Positions 8,584-18,316 are shown, counted from the stretch's first letter. The stretch is DNA of 64,000 bases from Nibricoccus aquaticus (GCF_002310495.1 NZ_CP023344.1:4419501-4483500); one strand, 5' to 3'. Notes: generated by a model from the sequence alone, not told the origin. Translations and numbers: made by a program.

Positions 8584-9138
8584 TCAGTACCGGATTTTCT
8601 TCCAGTCATCGATGAGGCCACGCGTTTTTATCCACGGAAGGATCAGGGCTTCGTCCACGCCGGTCACCTCGATGATCGCACGGATGTCCGCGGGGTGTTT
8701 GCTGGAGCCACCTTCGCGGTAGAAGTCCATTTTCCGCAGAACGACATACTCCGGAGGCGCGACCGCGACGGAGAGATTTTCACCCCACGGCAGGCGACGG
8801 CGAAGCGGCATCGCCCAGGCGTGAAGCGGGTCCGATCCGGTGAGATAGACATCGGCTTTGAAGCCTGAGTCGTGATGGATGAGGTTAAAGTGTCCGCGTT
8901 ACGGCCGGGCTTCTTCGGTGCGAATCACCGACTCGGGCGGGACATAAAATTCAGATTCGGGGAAGGCGCGCAGGAGCGCGGCGCGGGTCGAGTCGTTGAG
9001 GCTCAGCACGACATCGAGGTCGTTGGTCACACGCGGCTGGCCTTAGAGGATCGCCGCGGTCGCGCCGGTCACCATGTAGGGCGCGCCGGTGGATTCGAAA
9101 CGCGCCACGAAGAGGCTCAGCTCATCCGGTGCGTGCAT
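8584..9138 (-). pseudogene. Nucleotidyltransferase pseudogene (two in-frame stops)
   Basis: Reading the minus strand from ATG 9138 gives one continuous frame to the stop at 8584, interrupted only by TAA at 9043-9045 and TAA at 8899-8901. The frame shows a nucleotidyltransferase start (YMVTGATAAIL, stop, GQPRVTNDLDVVLSL) in which the first stop replaces the tyrosine usually found before G-x-P-R-x-T-x-D-x-D. It continues HFNLIHHDSGFKADVYL and EYVVLRKMDFYREGG, typical of AbiEii/DUF6036-like proteins. The upstream small gene overlaps its start by 17 bases, the usual arrangement for this two-gene module. Unless the stops are suppressed, the enzyme is dead. Confidence 0.8.
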
Positions 9139-9346
9139 GGAGGATACGGTCGGCGACGGCGGTGCGGATTTGGGCGTCGCTCCAAGTGGGCTGGCGCTGG
9201 CGGAAACCGGCGGCGAGGAGTTCGAGCATGGAGCGGTTCATGCGGAGCGCCTGGCGCAGGCGGTCTTGTGGGGACATGGCCCGATAGATCGCCACCTGAC
9301 GCTCGTGAGCGATGCGAAGATGGTCTGCTTGGGCGGTGTCGGACAT
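9122..9346 (-). CDS. Small partner gene of the nucleotidyltransferase module
   Basis: A 74-residue mostly helical protein starting MSDTAQADHLRIAHERQ, with a conserved-looking core LRQALRMNRSMLELLAAGF and the C-terminal PTWSDAQIRTAVADRIL. Small proteins with this P-x-W-S-x-x-x-[IV]-R ending are often encoded just upstream of a DUF6036/AbiEii-like nucleotidyltransferase, as here. Function is unknown; a toxin-antitoxin or regulatory pairing is conjecture. ATG 9346 is chosen at the family-like start. The reading frame is intact although its partner is broken. Confidence 0.6.
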   Translation of the reverse strand: MSDTAQADHLRIAHERQVAIYRAMSPQDRLRQALRMNRSMLELLAAGFRQRQPTWSDAQIRTAVADRILHARTG

Positions 9347-9490
9347 TGAGGAACGCTGCAAAGCCCATAGCGGGGTGGCAAGCGGTGCGTTGGTTCCGGC
9401 GACGCGATGCGCGTCTGGGCGAGCGGCGAGCTTTTCAGCTGTGTGCAAAGTTTGACCCTTTTTCCGGCCCTCTAAATGGGCGACTACGTT

Positions 9491-9696
9491 CCGCTGAGGA
9501 AACGGCGGACGGGCAGGCCGAGTTCGCTGGCGATCATGCCGCCGGTCGTGCCGGTGCCGAAGAGTTCATGTTTCGCGAGGGCGTCGCGGTGAACGCGTGC
9601 CCAGGCGAGCAGCGAGTCCTTCTCGTGATCGTGCGCGACCAGCGCGATGCGTTTGCGGGCGGGTAGCGGTGCGAGTTCGGTGCGGACGAAGGGCAT
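9491..9696 (-). pseudogene. Truncated duplicate of mgsA (first 68 codons)
   Basis: These 206 bases match mgsA 5666-5871 without gaps and with 9 substitutions. The copy begins exactly at the start codon ([20 protein letters not shown]) and stops being homologous within SG, just before GPIGGDQQ. The catalytic aspartate region is therefore missing, and the frame closes two codons later. Seven of the nine changes are synonymous, so the copy diverged mostly while under selection or comes from a close relative's gene. It should not make an active enzyme. Confidence 0.85.
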
Positions 9697-9717
9697 GAGA
9701 TGAATAGACGGGATGAT

Positions 9718-10449
9718 TTACCGGCGGCTGTCGTACCACTTTTCGGCGAAGGCTTTGTCCTTGGACTTTTTTTGCGGTGAAAGCCAGAAGGAGCACGCTG
9801 TTTTCATCCACGACCAGAGGCCGTATTTTGACCCTTTGCGACCAGAGGCCGAGAAGGGATGCTTGTGGAGAACCACAAACCGAAAGCCGTTCTTCCCGCC
9901 ATGACGTTTCAAGCGGCGCACGAACTCAGCTTCTTCGAAAATGTAATACTCCTCGGGGAAGCCGCCGATCGCTTCGAACGACGTGCGATCGCAGAAAAGA
10001 AAACCGCCCGGGCACCATTTCAGCAGGCGCATGCTCAGGTTCTTACTTTCCCACGCCCATTTGAACCAGCGAGGGCCGTCGACGATTTTGATCGTGCTTC
10101 CGCACCCCACATGAACTCCGGCACTCATTAACCGGATCGCGTCTTCGAGAAGCTCTGGCGATGGCCATGAGTCGGCATCGACAAACAACAGCCAGTCGCC
10201 GATTGCTGCTCTCGCAGCCGCGTTTCGGGCACGCGCTATCTGGTTTTTGGGTTCGAATACCACTCGGCATCCGAGCGAACGCGCCACCTCCGCCGTACGA
10301 TCCGTGGAGTTGTTGTCACATACGACGATCTCCGAGCCGCCGACGAGCGAAGCGACTCGTTCGAGAGCCGATTTCACGTTCGTTACGCAGAGTGGAAGTG
10401 CACGCTCCTCGTTGAATGCAGGTATCAACACTGAGAGAGTGTGCTGCAT
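9718..10449 (-). CDS. Family 2 glycosyltransferase
   Basis: A 243-residue GT-A-fold enzyme. The N-terminus has the GT2 nucleotide-binding start LSVLIPAFNEERALP, then EIVVCDNNSTDRTAEVA, an RARNAAARAAIGDWLLFVDADS block holding the metal-binding DAD, and an acidic acceptor-site region (YYIFEEAEFVRRLK). No membrane helices are evident. It stands alone, upstream of the scarred region and far from the main polysaccharide cluster. Substrate is unknown. Confidence 0.85.
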   Translation of the reverse strand: MQHTLSVLIPAFNEERALPLCVTNVKSALERVASLVGGSEIVVCDNNSTDRTAEVARSLGCRVVFEPKNQIARARNAAARAAIGDWLLFVDADSWPSPELLEDAIRLMSAGVHVGCGSTIKIVDGPRWFKWAWESKNLSMRLLKWCPGGFLFCDRTSFEAIGGFPEEYYIFEEAEFVRRLKRHGGKNGFRFVVLHKHPFSASGRKGSKYGLWSWMKTACSFWLSPQKKSKDKAFAEKWYDSRR

Positions 10450-10479
10450 TTTCGTGAGGCGCGTTGCAGATCAGCCTAG

Positions 10480-13400
10480 TTACCCAACCCAAGTGCGGGC
10501 GTTGCGGAAGAGTTTCATCCAGGGGGAGTCTTCGCCCCAGTTTTCGGGGTGCCAGCTCATCGCGGCGGTGCGGAAGACGCGCTCGGGGTGCGGCATCATG
10601 ATGGTGACGCGGCCGTCTTTTGTCGTGAGCGCGGTGATGCCGTGCGGGGAGCCGTTTGGATTGAGCGGGTAGCGTTCGGTGATGGCGTGGTGGTTGTCCA
10701 CGAAGCGCGCGGAGACGAGGCCGGAGTCGCTGAAGGTTTTCGCGGCGGTGGCGTCCGGGAATTCGGCGTAGCCTTCGCCGTGGGCGACGGCGATCGGGAG
10801 GACGGAGCCTTCCATGCCGGCGAAGAGAACGCTGGGGCTTTTCTCGATTTTGACTGAGGCAAAGCGGGCTTCGAAACGTTCGGACTGGTTTTGCACGAAG
10901 CGCGGCCAGTGGTCGGCGCCGGGGATGATCGAGTGGAGGTTGCTCATCATCTGGCAGCCGTTGCAGATGCCGAGGGCGAAGGTGTCTTTGCGCTCGAAGA
11001 AGGCCTTGAACTCGGCGCGGGCGCGTTCGTTGAAGAGGATGCTCTTGGCCCAGCCTTCGCCGGCGCCGAGAGTGTCGCCGAAGCTGAAACCGCCGCAGGC
11101 GATGACGCCGCGGAAGTCTTTGAGGGAAACGCGGCCGGTGAGGATGTCCGTCATGTGGACGTCGATCGCGCGGAATCCGGCGCGGGTAAGCGCGGCGCCC
11201 ATCTCGACCTGGCCGTTGACGCCTTGTTCTCGGAGGATCGCGACAGGGGGACGGACATTCGATCCGGCGGAGTTTTTAACCACAGAGGACACAGAGAGCA
11301 CAGAGGACGGAACGGAAGAGGTCTTTGGTTTGGTCTCTGTGACCTCTGTGCTCTCTGTGGTTTCAAATGGGTATTTGAATGTGATCTTGGGGGTGATGCC
11401 GGGGTTGTCCTTTTCGAGTTTGAGTTGGTACTCGGACTCGGCGCAGGCGGGGTTGTCGCGGAGGGCGGCGATGCGGCGGGTGGCGTCGGACCAGACGGAG
11501 CGGAGCGTGGAGATGCCCTCGTTGAAGATGTGCGGTTCGCCGGAGCCGGGCTGAGTGATGCGGAGGGCGAAGTGCGGGTTGAGTCCGCCGATGATCGTGG
11601 TGCAGGTTTTGAAGCCGTGTTCGCGGAGGATCAGGAAAACGTCGTCGAGGTCTTCGCCTCGGATTTGGATGACGGCGCCGAGTTCTTCGTTGAAGAGCTG
11701 ACTGACGGCGGAGTTGGCGGCGAGCGCGGTGATCGTGCCAAGGGGCGCGGGGGCGAGGTTGAGGTCGACGCCGGTGTGTCCTGCGAAGGCCATTTCGGCG
11801 ATGGTGGCGAAGAGGCCGCCGTCGCTGCGATCGTGATACGCGAGGAGTTTTTTCTCGCGGCTGAGCTTCTGGATGGCGTTCCAGAAATTCTTGAGGTCGG
11901 TCGGATTGTCGACGTCGGGCGTGGCTTCGCCCATCTGGGAAACGGTCTGCGCCAGGATGGAGCCGCCGAGGCGGTTTTTGCCGCGGCCGAGGTCGATGAG
12001 GAGGAGGACGGAGTCGTCGATGCGCTGGAGCTGCGGGGTGAGCGTGGCGCGGATATCGGCGACGGGGGCGAAGGCGGAGATGATGAGCGAGGTCGGCGCG
12101 GTGATGCGTTTTTGTTCACCGGAGGCGGCGTCTTTCCAGACGGTGGACATGCTCATGGAGTCCTTGCCGACGGGGATGGTGATGCCGAGCGCGGGGCAGA
12201 GTTCCATGCCGACGGCTTTCACGGCGGCGTAGAGATCGGCGCCGTCGCCGGGGAGCGCGGGCGCGGCCATCCAGTTGGCGGAGAGATTCACTTTGCCGAT
12301 GTCGCCGATCTGGGCGGCGGCGAGATTGGTGAGGGCTTCGCCGACGGCGAGGCGGGCGGAGGCGGCAGCGTTGTTGACGGCGACGGGCGTGCGCTCGCCC
12401 ATGGACATGGCTTCGCCGGTGTAGACGTCGAACGCGGCGGCGGTGACGGCGACGTCGGCCACGGGAACCTGCCATGGGCCGACCATCTGGTCGCGGGCGA
12501 TGAGGCCAGTGACGGTGCGGTCGCCGATGGAGATGAGGAAGGTTTTGTCGGCGACGGTCGGGTGGGCGAGGACGCGCTCGGCGAGCTCGTTGAGCGAGAG
12601 GTGCTGGAGATCGAGGCGCTCCTGCGGACGCTTCAGCGTATCCGCTTTCCGGTGCATGCGCGGGGGTTTGCCGAGGAGAACCTCGAGCGGCATGTCGATG
12701 GGCGTGTTGTTGAAATGGGAATCTTCGAGGACGAGTTTCTTTTCCTCGGTGGCTTCGCCTACGACGGCGAAGGGGCAGCGCTCGCGGGCGCAGAGTTTTT
12801 CGAAGACGGGGAGTTGCGCGGCGGGAACGGCGAGGACGTAGCGCTCTTGCGATTCGTTGCACCAGATCTCGAGCGGGGACATGCCGGGCTCGTCGTTGGG
12901 GACGGAGCGGAGTTTGAAGCGTCCGCCGCGGCCGCCGTCGTTGACGAGTTCGGGGAGGGCGTTGGAGATGCCGCCGGCGCCGACGTCGTGGATGAAGGAA
13001 ATCGGATTTTCGGAGCCGAGCGCCCAGCAGCGGTCGATGACCTCCTGGCAGCGGCGCTCCATCTCTGCGTTGTCGCGCTGGACGGAGGCGAAATCGAGGT
13101 CTTCGTTGCCGGAGCCACTGGCCATGGAGCTGGCTGCGCCGCCACCGAGGCCGATGAGCATCGCGGGTCCGCCGAGAACGATGAGTTTGTCGCCGGGGTT
13201 GATGGCGCCTTTTTGGACGTGCTCGGCTTTGATGTTACCGAGTCCGCCGGCGAGCATGATGGGCTTGTGGTAGCCGCGAAGTTCGGTGGCGGCGCCGCTG
13301 GTGGATGGCACGGCCTGCTCGAAGGTGCGGAAGTAGCCGTTGATGTTAGGGCGGCCAAATTCGTTGTTGAAGGCGGCGCCGCCGAGCGGGCCGTCGATCA

Positions 13401-14526
13401 TGATGTCGAGGGCGGAGACGATGCGGCCGGGTTTGCCATGCTCGTGTTCCCACGGCTGGACGGCGCCGGGGATTTTCAGATTGGAAACAGTGAAGCCGGA
13501 GAGGCCGGCTTTGGGTTTTGAGCCGCGGCCGGTGGCGCCTTCGTCGCGGATTTCGCCGCCGGAGCCGGTGGCGGCGCCGGGGAAGGGGGAGATGGCGGTC
13601 GGGTGGTTGTGCGTCTCGACCTTGCAGAGGATGTGGATGTCTTCGTCGTGCGCGGCATACTCGCCGGTTTTCGGATCGACGTAGAAGCGGCCGCCGCGGG
13701 TGCCGGCGAGGACGGCGGCGTTGTCCTTGTAGGCGGACAGGATGCCGTCGCTGTGGAGCTGATACGTATTCTTGATCATCTGGAACAGCGACTTGTCCTT
13801 GGCGGAGCCGTCGATTTCCCAGGTGGCGTTGAAGATCTTGTGGCGGCAGTGCTCGGAGTTGGCCTGCGCGAACATCATGAGCTCGATGTCGTTGGGGTCG
13901 CGGCCGAGCGTGGTGAAGGCTTTGACGAGGTAATCGATTTCGTCCTCGGCGAGCGCAAGGCCGAGCGACTGGTTGGCGGCGACGAGTGCGGCGCGGCCTT
14001 GGGCGAGGACGGGGACGCTCTGCATCGGACGCGGGGATTCGTGGCGGAAGAGGACGTCGAGCGAATCGAGGTCGTTGACGACGACTTGGGTCATGCGGTC
14101 GTGGAGCTTCGCGCGCAGCGCGGTGAGTTGGTCGGCGCTAAGGACGGAGAGCGGCTTGGTGAGAGCGGAGTTGTCGATCTCGATCCAGTAGGCGACGGCG
14201 CGCTCGATGCGTTTTACTTTCGCGAGGCCGCAGATGTGGGCGATGTCGGTGGCCTTGGACGACCACGGGGAAATGGTACCGGGGCGCGGGGCAACGACCT
14301 GGAGCAGGCCGGCGGGCTCGGCGGTGGATGCGGCGCGGCGCGGGCCGTAGGTGAGGAGTTTTTCGAGGGTTTCGCGCTCGGTAGCGGTGATGTCGCCCTC
14401 GATCTCGGCGACGTGGATGAAGGCCGTGCTGAGGCTGCGGACAGGCAGACCGGCGGAGGCGAGGTCTTGCTGGAGTTTTTGCAGGCGGAACGGTGACAGG
14501 GCGGAGGAGCCGCGAAGGATCAGCAT
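10480..14526 (-). CDS. purL: Phosphoribosylformylglycinamidine synthase (large, single-chain)
   Basis: Catalyses the ATP- and glutamine-dependent conversion of FGAR to FGAM in purine synthesis. The 1348-residue chain is the long single-polypeptide form. A FGAM synthetase part (for example [11 protein letters not shown] and the [20 protein letters not shown] region) is followed by a class I glutaminase domain beginning [17 protein letters not shown], with catalytic Cys in GICNGCQMM and His/Glu in HPERVF. ATG 14526 fits the family start better than the longer frame. Residues about 1055-1083, between the two parts, come from an in-frame repeat insertion (11278-11362). Confidence 0.97.
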   Translation of the reverse strand: MLILRGSSALSPFRLQKLQQDLASAGLPVRSLSTAFIHVAEIEGDITATERETLEKLLTYGPRRAASTAEPAGLLQVVAPRPGTISPWSSKATDIAHICGLAKVKRIERAVAYWIEIDNSALTKPLSVLSADQLTALRAKLHDRMTQVVVNDLDSLDVLFRHESPRPMQSVPVLAQGRAALVAANQSLGLALAEDEIDYLVKAFTTLGRDPNDIELMMFAQANSEHCRHKIFNATWEIDGSAKDKSLFQMIKNTYQLHSDGILSAYKDNAAVLAGTRGGRFYVDPKTGEYAAHDEDIHILCKVETHNHPTAISPFPGAATGSGGEIRDEGATGRGSKPKAGLSGFTVSNLKIPGAVQPWEHEHGKPGRIVSALDIMIDGPLGGAAFNNEFGRPNINGYFRTFEQAVPSTSGAATELRGYHKPIMLAGGLGNIKAEHVQKGAINPGDKLIVLGGPAMLIGLGGGAASSMASGSGNEDLDFASVQRDNAEMERRCQEVIDRCWALGSENPISFIHDVGAGGISNALPELVNDGGRGGRFKLRSVPNDEPGMSPLEIWCNESQERYVLAVPAAQLPVFEKLCARERCPFAVVGEATEEKKLVLEDSHFNNTPIDMPLEVLLGKPPRMHRKADTLKRPQERLDLQHLSLNELAERVLAHPTVADKTFLISIGDRTVTGLIARDQMVGPWQVPVADVAVTAAAFDVYTGEAMSMGERTPVAVNNAAASARLAVGEALTNLAAAQIGDIGKVNLSANWMAAPALPGDGADLYAAVKAVGMELCPALGITIPVGKDSMSMSTVWKDAASGEQKRITAPTSLIISAFAPVADIRATLTPQLQRIDDSVLLLIDLGRGKNRLGGSILAQTVSQMGEATPDVDNPTDLKNFWNAIQKLSREKKLLAYHDRSDGGLFATIAEMAFAGHTGVDLNLAPAPLGTITALAANSAVSQLFNEELGAVIQIRGEDLDDVFLILREHGFKTCTTIIGGLNPHFALRITQPGSGEPHIFNEGISTLRSVWSDATRRIAALRDNPACAESEYQLKLEKDNPGITPKITFKYPFETTESTEVTETKPKTSSVPSSVLSVSSVVKNSAGSNVRPPVAILREQGVNGQVEMGAALTRAGFRAIDVHMTDILTGRVSLKDFRGVIACGGFSFGDTLGAGEGWAKSILFNERARAEFKAFFERKDTFALGICNGCQMMSNLHSIIPGADHWPRFVQNQSERFEARFASVKIEKSPSVLFAGMEGSVLPIAVAHGEGYAEFPDATAAKTFSDSGLVSARFVDNHHAITERYPLNPNGSPHGITALTTKDGRVTIMMPHPERVFRTAAMSWHPENWGEDSPWMKLFRNARTWVG
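11278..11362. repeat. Hairpin repeat inserted in frame inside purL
   Basis: A left arm at 11278-11306 (AACCACAGAGGACACAGAG...) pairs with a right arm at 11343-11362, which is the exact reverse complement of AACCACAGAGAGCACAGAGG. The left arm has one extra 9-base unit (GACACAGAG). On the purL strand it encodes a Thr/Ser/Glu/Val-rich linker ([16 protein letters not shown]...). A related CACAGAGGACAC repeat lies between genes at 22342-22380. Confidence 0.8.
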
Positions 14527-14767
14527 GGTCGGGAAATAGAGGCTGCGAACGAACAGGGCGGGCGCGGGTTTGGCGATGGGAAAAATGGGCGTGGAGCACG
14601 ACCATTCAAGATCAGCAGGAGGAAGTCGTCCCGTGTGGTGCAGCTGGGTGAGGAGTCTCATCAGAAGTCGTCACGCACTGCGCAATGCGGGTTACTTTGT
14701 GGGCAAAAATTTATTGATGCAGGATCGGCGGTTGTTATCCGGAGGAAAACCCGAAAGGCTCAATCCA

Positions 14768-15679
14768 ATGTGTTCTCTTCCTGCTAAGCGCATCCCTGTC
14801 GTCGAGAAGTTCTCGATCGGGCTTTTCTTAACGACCGTGACGCTCTCGCTGGCCGGTCTAATAGGGCTTTTGTGGGCATTCGCTCCACAAGGAGTCTGGC
14901 AGGCCCAGCTTAACGCGGCCTGGTGGCAATTCGCCGTGATTTTCCTCGGTGTGAAGCTCTTCAACTGCGGGATGGAGTTCTTCTTCCATCGCTACGTGCT
15001 GCACAAACCGGTGATCCCGTTCCTGAGCCGTTTTTATCGTCAGCATACGCTTCATCATAATCTCACGCGTATCGCGCGCCGCCAGCTGCCTGGTGGGCGT
15101 GAAGTTCCGTATGTGGAGAATATCTACCCGATGACGGAGCCGGAGCAGGGTGAAGCGGCCTTTTTCCCTTGGTACACGCTCGTGGTTTTCGCCGCCATCG
15201 TGACGCCGCTGCTGGCGCTTGGCCAATGGCTCGCGCCTACCTTCCCGTGGTTTTTTGCGGGATTTGCCGCGCTCACCGCATCGCTGACGCTCTATGAAGT
15301 TTTCCACGCTATCGAGCACTGGCCGCTGGAGAAGTGGGCACCACGCCTCGAATCTAAGCGCTTCGGCAAATTCTGGACGAAGGTGTACAGCTTCCACCTG
15401 CGTCATCACGCGGTGATCGATTGCAACGAGGCGATCTCAGGCTTTTTCACGTTTCCTGTGTTCGATATGCTTTTCGGAACGTGGGTGTCGCCCAAAACGC
15501 TCTACACCGACGGCGGTGAGTGGAACGCGGAGGAGTTTAAGAGCCCGCGTCCTCATGCGTTTATCCGCTGGTGTGATCGCACGGCGGACAAAGTGGTCGC
15601 GAGCCGACGCACCCGCGTCCGCTCGCATGTCGCGGTGCGCAAACCGAGGCGTCACGCCGAGGCGGCGTTGAAGAAATAA
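14768..15679 (+). CDS. Fatty acid hydroxylase/sterol desaturase-superfamily membrane protein
   Basis: A 303-residue integral membrane protein with the histidine boxes of di-iron membrane hydroxylases: HRYVLH (near residue 74), HTLHHN, HAIEHW and HLRHHAVIDC. Hydrophobic helices surround them. Such enzymes hydroxylate or desaturate lipid chains or carotenoids. An unusually basic C-terminal tail (RRTRVRSHVAVRKPRRHAEA) is cytoplasmic by charge. ATG 14768 is chosen, with GAAAGG about ten bases upstream as a possible ribosome site; ATG 14717 is a longer alternative. It diverges from purL. Confidence 0.8.
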   Translation: MCSLPAKRIPVVEKFSIGLFLTTVTLSLAGLIGLLWAFAPQGVWQAQLNAAWWQFAVIFLGVKLFNCGMEFFFHRYVLHKPVIPFLSRFYRQHTLHHNLTRIARRQLPGGREVPYVENIYPMTEPEQGEAAFFPWYTLVVFAAIVTPLLALGQWLAPTFPWFFAGFAALTASLTLYEVFHAIEHWPLEKWAPRLESKRFGKFWTKVYSFHLRHHAVIDCNEAISGFFTFPVFDMLFGTWVSPKTLYTDGGEWNAEEFKSPRPHAFIRWCDRTADKVVASRRTRVRSHVAVRKPRRHAEAALKK

Positions 15680-15851
15680 AGAGCAATCGTCCCTTGCTAT
15701 CTGGCGGCGCTGCACGAATGTGGCGCCGTCGTAAGATACGTTAGCTGACAGTGACTGGTGAGTCTTCAGGTGAGCTTTGAGAGTTCAGATGATGATTCGA
15801 AACCCGATGATCGGGAACGGACTGACTTAGACGGTACGAACATCAAAACAC

Positions 15852-16196
15852 ATGAACTCCAAACTATACGTCGGAAATCTTTCCTTCAAAACCACCGAAG
15901 ACGTGCTCCGCTCCACTTTCGAGCAATTCGGCACCGTGAGCGATGTCTTCATCGCCACCGATCGTGAAACGGGCCGCCCACGCGGTTTCGCTTTTGTCAC
16001 GATGGGCACGGCTGATGAAGCCAAGGTCGCCGCTGAAAAGCTCAACGGTAACGATCTCGATGGCCGTGCGCTCACGGTCAACGAAGCCAAGCCGAAGGAA
16101 GAAATGGGTGGCGGCGGTGGCGGTGGTCGCGGCCGTAACTTCGGTCCTGATCGTCGCGCCGGTGCGTTCCAAGAGCGCGGCAATCGCCGTTACTAA
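15852..16196 (+). CDS. RRM-domain RNA-binding protein with glycine-rich tail
   Basis: A 114-residue protein with one RNA-recognition motif: RNP2 LYVGNLSF at residues 5-12 and RNP1 RGFAFVTM near residue 44. It is followed by a Gly/Arg-rich tail ([13 protein letters not shown]...). Such proteins in bacteria are often cold- or stress-induced and bind single-stranded RNA. A long leader of about 170 bases precedes it, and a clear terminator follows, so it is probably monocistronic. Start ATG 15852 lacks a visible Shine-Dalgarno sequence. Confidence 0.9.
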   Translation: MNSKLYVGNLSFKTTEDVLRSTFEQFGTVSDVFIATDRETGRPRGFAFVTMGTADEAKVAAEKLNGNDLDGRALTVNEAKPKEEMGGGGGGGRGRNFGPDRRAGAFQERGNRRY

Positions 16197-16243
16197 GTAG
16201 CGCCGATCATGCGGGCTCGGCGTTATGCCGGGTTTCAATTCTC

Positions 16244-16272
16244 AAGCGAGGGCTCGATGCCCTCGCTTTTTT
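16244..16272 (+). terminator. Rho-independent terminator of the RRM gene
   Basis: An 8-bp GC-rich stem GCGAGGGC/GCCCTCGC (16246-16253 with 16259-16266), a 5-base loop and six T residues (16267-16272). AA before the stem can pair with the first T residues. It lies 48 bases after the RRM stop. Confidence 0.9.
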
Positions 16273-16361
16273 GTGGGCGATATTTGGTGATGAGTGATCA
16301 AATGGTTGGGCCTGCGGTTCCCAATCAAGACTGTGAGGTTGGACGCCTGCCTCGCGGTTGA

Positions 16362-17897
16362 TTACTTAGTCTTCTTCGCCAGTCGTTCGATTGCAGCCTG
16401 CTGCTCTGCCGAGGTTACGTAGGGCACCAACTGGTTTATGTCTGCGTGTCGCTTACCGTGAACAGCCTCATAGGCCTTGATTGCGGGCTTGAGCAGTGCG
16501 ATGTCACGGATGGAGGCGGGCGAAACGGTCGTGGAACCAAATCCGTCAGGCCCAATAACCGAATACTGGTCGTACTCCGAATCGATCAGATTGGTCGGCG
16601 TGATCATCCAGTCACCGCCCACCTTCACATTGGGAACTTCAGATGCGGGCGCGACTTTGTACCGTTGCAGCATCGCCGTTTCGATTTCAGGCGCAGCGAA
16701 CGGCTGGAGCTGACTGGTTTCTCTGGGGAACTGCTCTTGGTTCGCGCGCAGATACGCACGCAAAGCGGGTTGCACTGCCGTCGCAAAACGTCGCTCGGCG
16801 AAGTGGCGAATGCGACCGAGCGCGCGACGGTAGTCCTCCGTTGTTTCAAGATTTCCATCTACTGCGGAATGCCAGTCGCCATTGGTCGCGAGTTTGAGTT
16901 CAGGAATGCTCTGCTCGGGCAGACGAGCGAGCACATCGCGAAGAGCCGCGATTTTTTCTTCGGCTTCGGCTGTTTTTGCAGAGACGGGTGAGGTATCTCT
17001 TGCACGGTGGTCCGAGACGATGGATGACAGTCCGTTGGTGAGAGCAGGCTGGTCAGGTCCGCCAAGGAGCAGCGGCGCTTGGACGGTACTGGCAGTCGCG
17101 GCTGAAGATGTGTTTTGGGGTTTGGCGTGATGATAGGTAAGCGCGGAGATGCCGACAGCCACGGTTACGCCAGCGATGATCGCAGATGCTTTTGTGATGT
17201 TCATGAAATGAATCGTTATGAGTGGTGCCGAGGCAGAGATCGCTGCGGTTGTGGCGGTGGCGGTTGTGGAGACAGTCGCAGCCAGTCCCGCAGGAGCGCC
17301 CATGACGGAGTGTGTGCTAAGCGAGCCGCCGAGAATCGCGGCGGTCGAAGAAACTCCGCGCCGCGCTAGCGAGGCACGCAATTTTTCCAATGAACGCCCA
17401 ACACGCATGCGCACAGCTTCGTCGCGCAGACCCAAGATACTGCTGATCTCAGGATAGGAATGGCCTTCAAAGAAGCGGAGGATGACCGCTTGCCGGTCAT
17501 CCTCGTTGAGGTCGTCGAGAGCCTCATCGAGCACGCCACGGACGGTTTCCCACCCGGTGGAAGGTTCATTTTTAGATTGGAGCTCTTGCATGGCATGCAC
17601 CTGTTGTTTCTGGCGCTCTTTTCGAATTTCGCGGCGACGATAGTTGGCGGCGGCGTTGCGGGTACTGGTGTGCAACCACGCGTTCAGCACGGGATGGCCG
17701 GCTAGGCGTTGAGCATTACGAGCCATGGCAAGGAACACCTCCTGGGTGATTTCCTCCGCGGCGTGAGTGTCGCCACCTACGCGTCGGGCAGCCGCTGAAT
17801 AAACCAGATCGATGTGCGCGCGGACGATTGCGGCGAATGAGTCTTCGCAACGGTCGCGAGCGTAGCGGAGAAGGAGTTCTGAGTCCGATGACCTGGT
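16362..17897 (-). CDS. ECF sigma factor with membrane-anchored C-terminal extension; start disrupted
   Basis: The open frame encodes a sigma region 2 (DSELLLRYARD, then DSFAAIVRAHIDLVYSAAARR and AEEITQEVFLAM), region 4 with a helix-turn-helix (DRQAVILRFFEGHSYPEIS, then LGLRDEAVRMRVGRSLEKL), an Ala/Thr-rich linker, one transmembrane helix (ASAIIAGVTVAVGISALTY) and a ~250-residue extracytoplasmic tail. No ATG, GTG or TTG lies in frame between the TGA at 17898-17900 and GTG 17738, which cuts region 2. An adjacent frame from GTG 17913 encodes a plausible MLSPVNQVI start, so a one-base frameshift near 17886 is likely. No separate anti-sigma gene is seen. Confidence 0.75.
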   Translation of the reverse strand, partial: TRSSDSELLLRYARDRCEDSFAAIVRAHIDLVYSAAARRVGGDTHAAEEITQEVFLAMARNAQRLAGHPVLNAWLHTSTRNAAANYRRREIRKERQKQQVHAMQELQSKNEPSTGWETVRGVLDEALDDLNEDDRQAVILRFFEGHSYPEISSILGLRDEAVRMRVGRSLEKLRASLARRGVSSTAAILGGSLSTHSVMGAPAGLAATVSTTATATTAAISASAPLITIHFMNITKASAIIAGVTVAVGISALTYHHAKPQNTSSAATASTVQAPLLLGGPDQPALTNGLSSIVSDHRARDTSPVSAKTAEAEEKIAALRDVLARLPEQSIPELKLATNGDWHSAVDGNLETTEDYRRALGRIRHFAERRFATAVQPALRAYLRANQEQFPRETSQLQPFAAPEIETAMLQRYKVAPASEVPNVKVGGDWMITPTNLIDSEYDQYSVIGPDGFGSTTVSPASIRDIALLKPAIKAYEAVHGKRHADINQLVPYVTSAEQQAAIERLAKKTK

Positions 17898-18089
17898 TCA
17901 CAGGGGATAACACCGGCTAAAACGAAAACAGAACAAAGAACCTGCGATATAGTCGCTATGCGGAGGGATTAGACCTCGCTAGTGGAGCGGATCGTTTTTA
18001 GACTGCCGAACTCATCCGAGAACAACGTGCCGCTTGGTGCGTTGCGTTCAGCCAACCACGCCTGTTTGCCGCACTGCGGCCAGTATTCT

Positions 18090-18302
18090 ATGAGAGACGA
18101 TTATCTTCGCGCCGCCCTGACCGTTATCAACGACCCCAACATCCTCGTGAACGTGGTCTCGACCCGTGTGAAGCAGCTCAAGCGCGGCAGCCGTGCGCTG
18201 GTGGTTTCGCTGGAGAAAATGTCGCTTGAAGACACGGCGCTGCGCGAGGTGGCCGAGGGGAAGATCAGCTACGAACTGGGTGCGAATCGCGAGCAGGGCT
18301 GA
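18090..18302 (+). CDS. rpoZ: RNA polymerase omega subunit
   Basis: A 70-residue protein with the omega pattern: an N-terminal segment INDPNILVNVVSTRVKQLKRG (compare the family's R-x-x-Q-L-x-x-G), then a middle L-x-D-x-A-L-R-E-V-A-E-G-K-I block (SLEDTALREVAEGKISYEL). Omega helps assemble the beta-prime subunit of RNA polymerase. ATG 18090 excludes about 36 upstream codons that look non-coding. It diverges from the ECF sigma gene and converges with dps. Confidence 0.85.
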   Translation: MRDDYLRAALTVINDPNILVNVVSTRVKQLKRGSRALVVSLEKMSLEDTALREVAEGKISYELGANREQG

Positions 18303-18316
18303 GGATGCGCCCGTAT

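Noticed and set aside
9484-9696. Second functional methylglyoxal synthase
   Set aside because: Only the first 68 codons are present and the catalytic region is missing.
10891-13521. Long plus-strand open frame (876 codons) opposite purL
   Set aside because: It is Gly/Glu/Val-rich antisense sequence of a highly conserved gene; long open antisense frames are expected in GC-rich DNA with strong codon bias.
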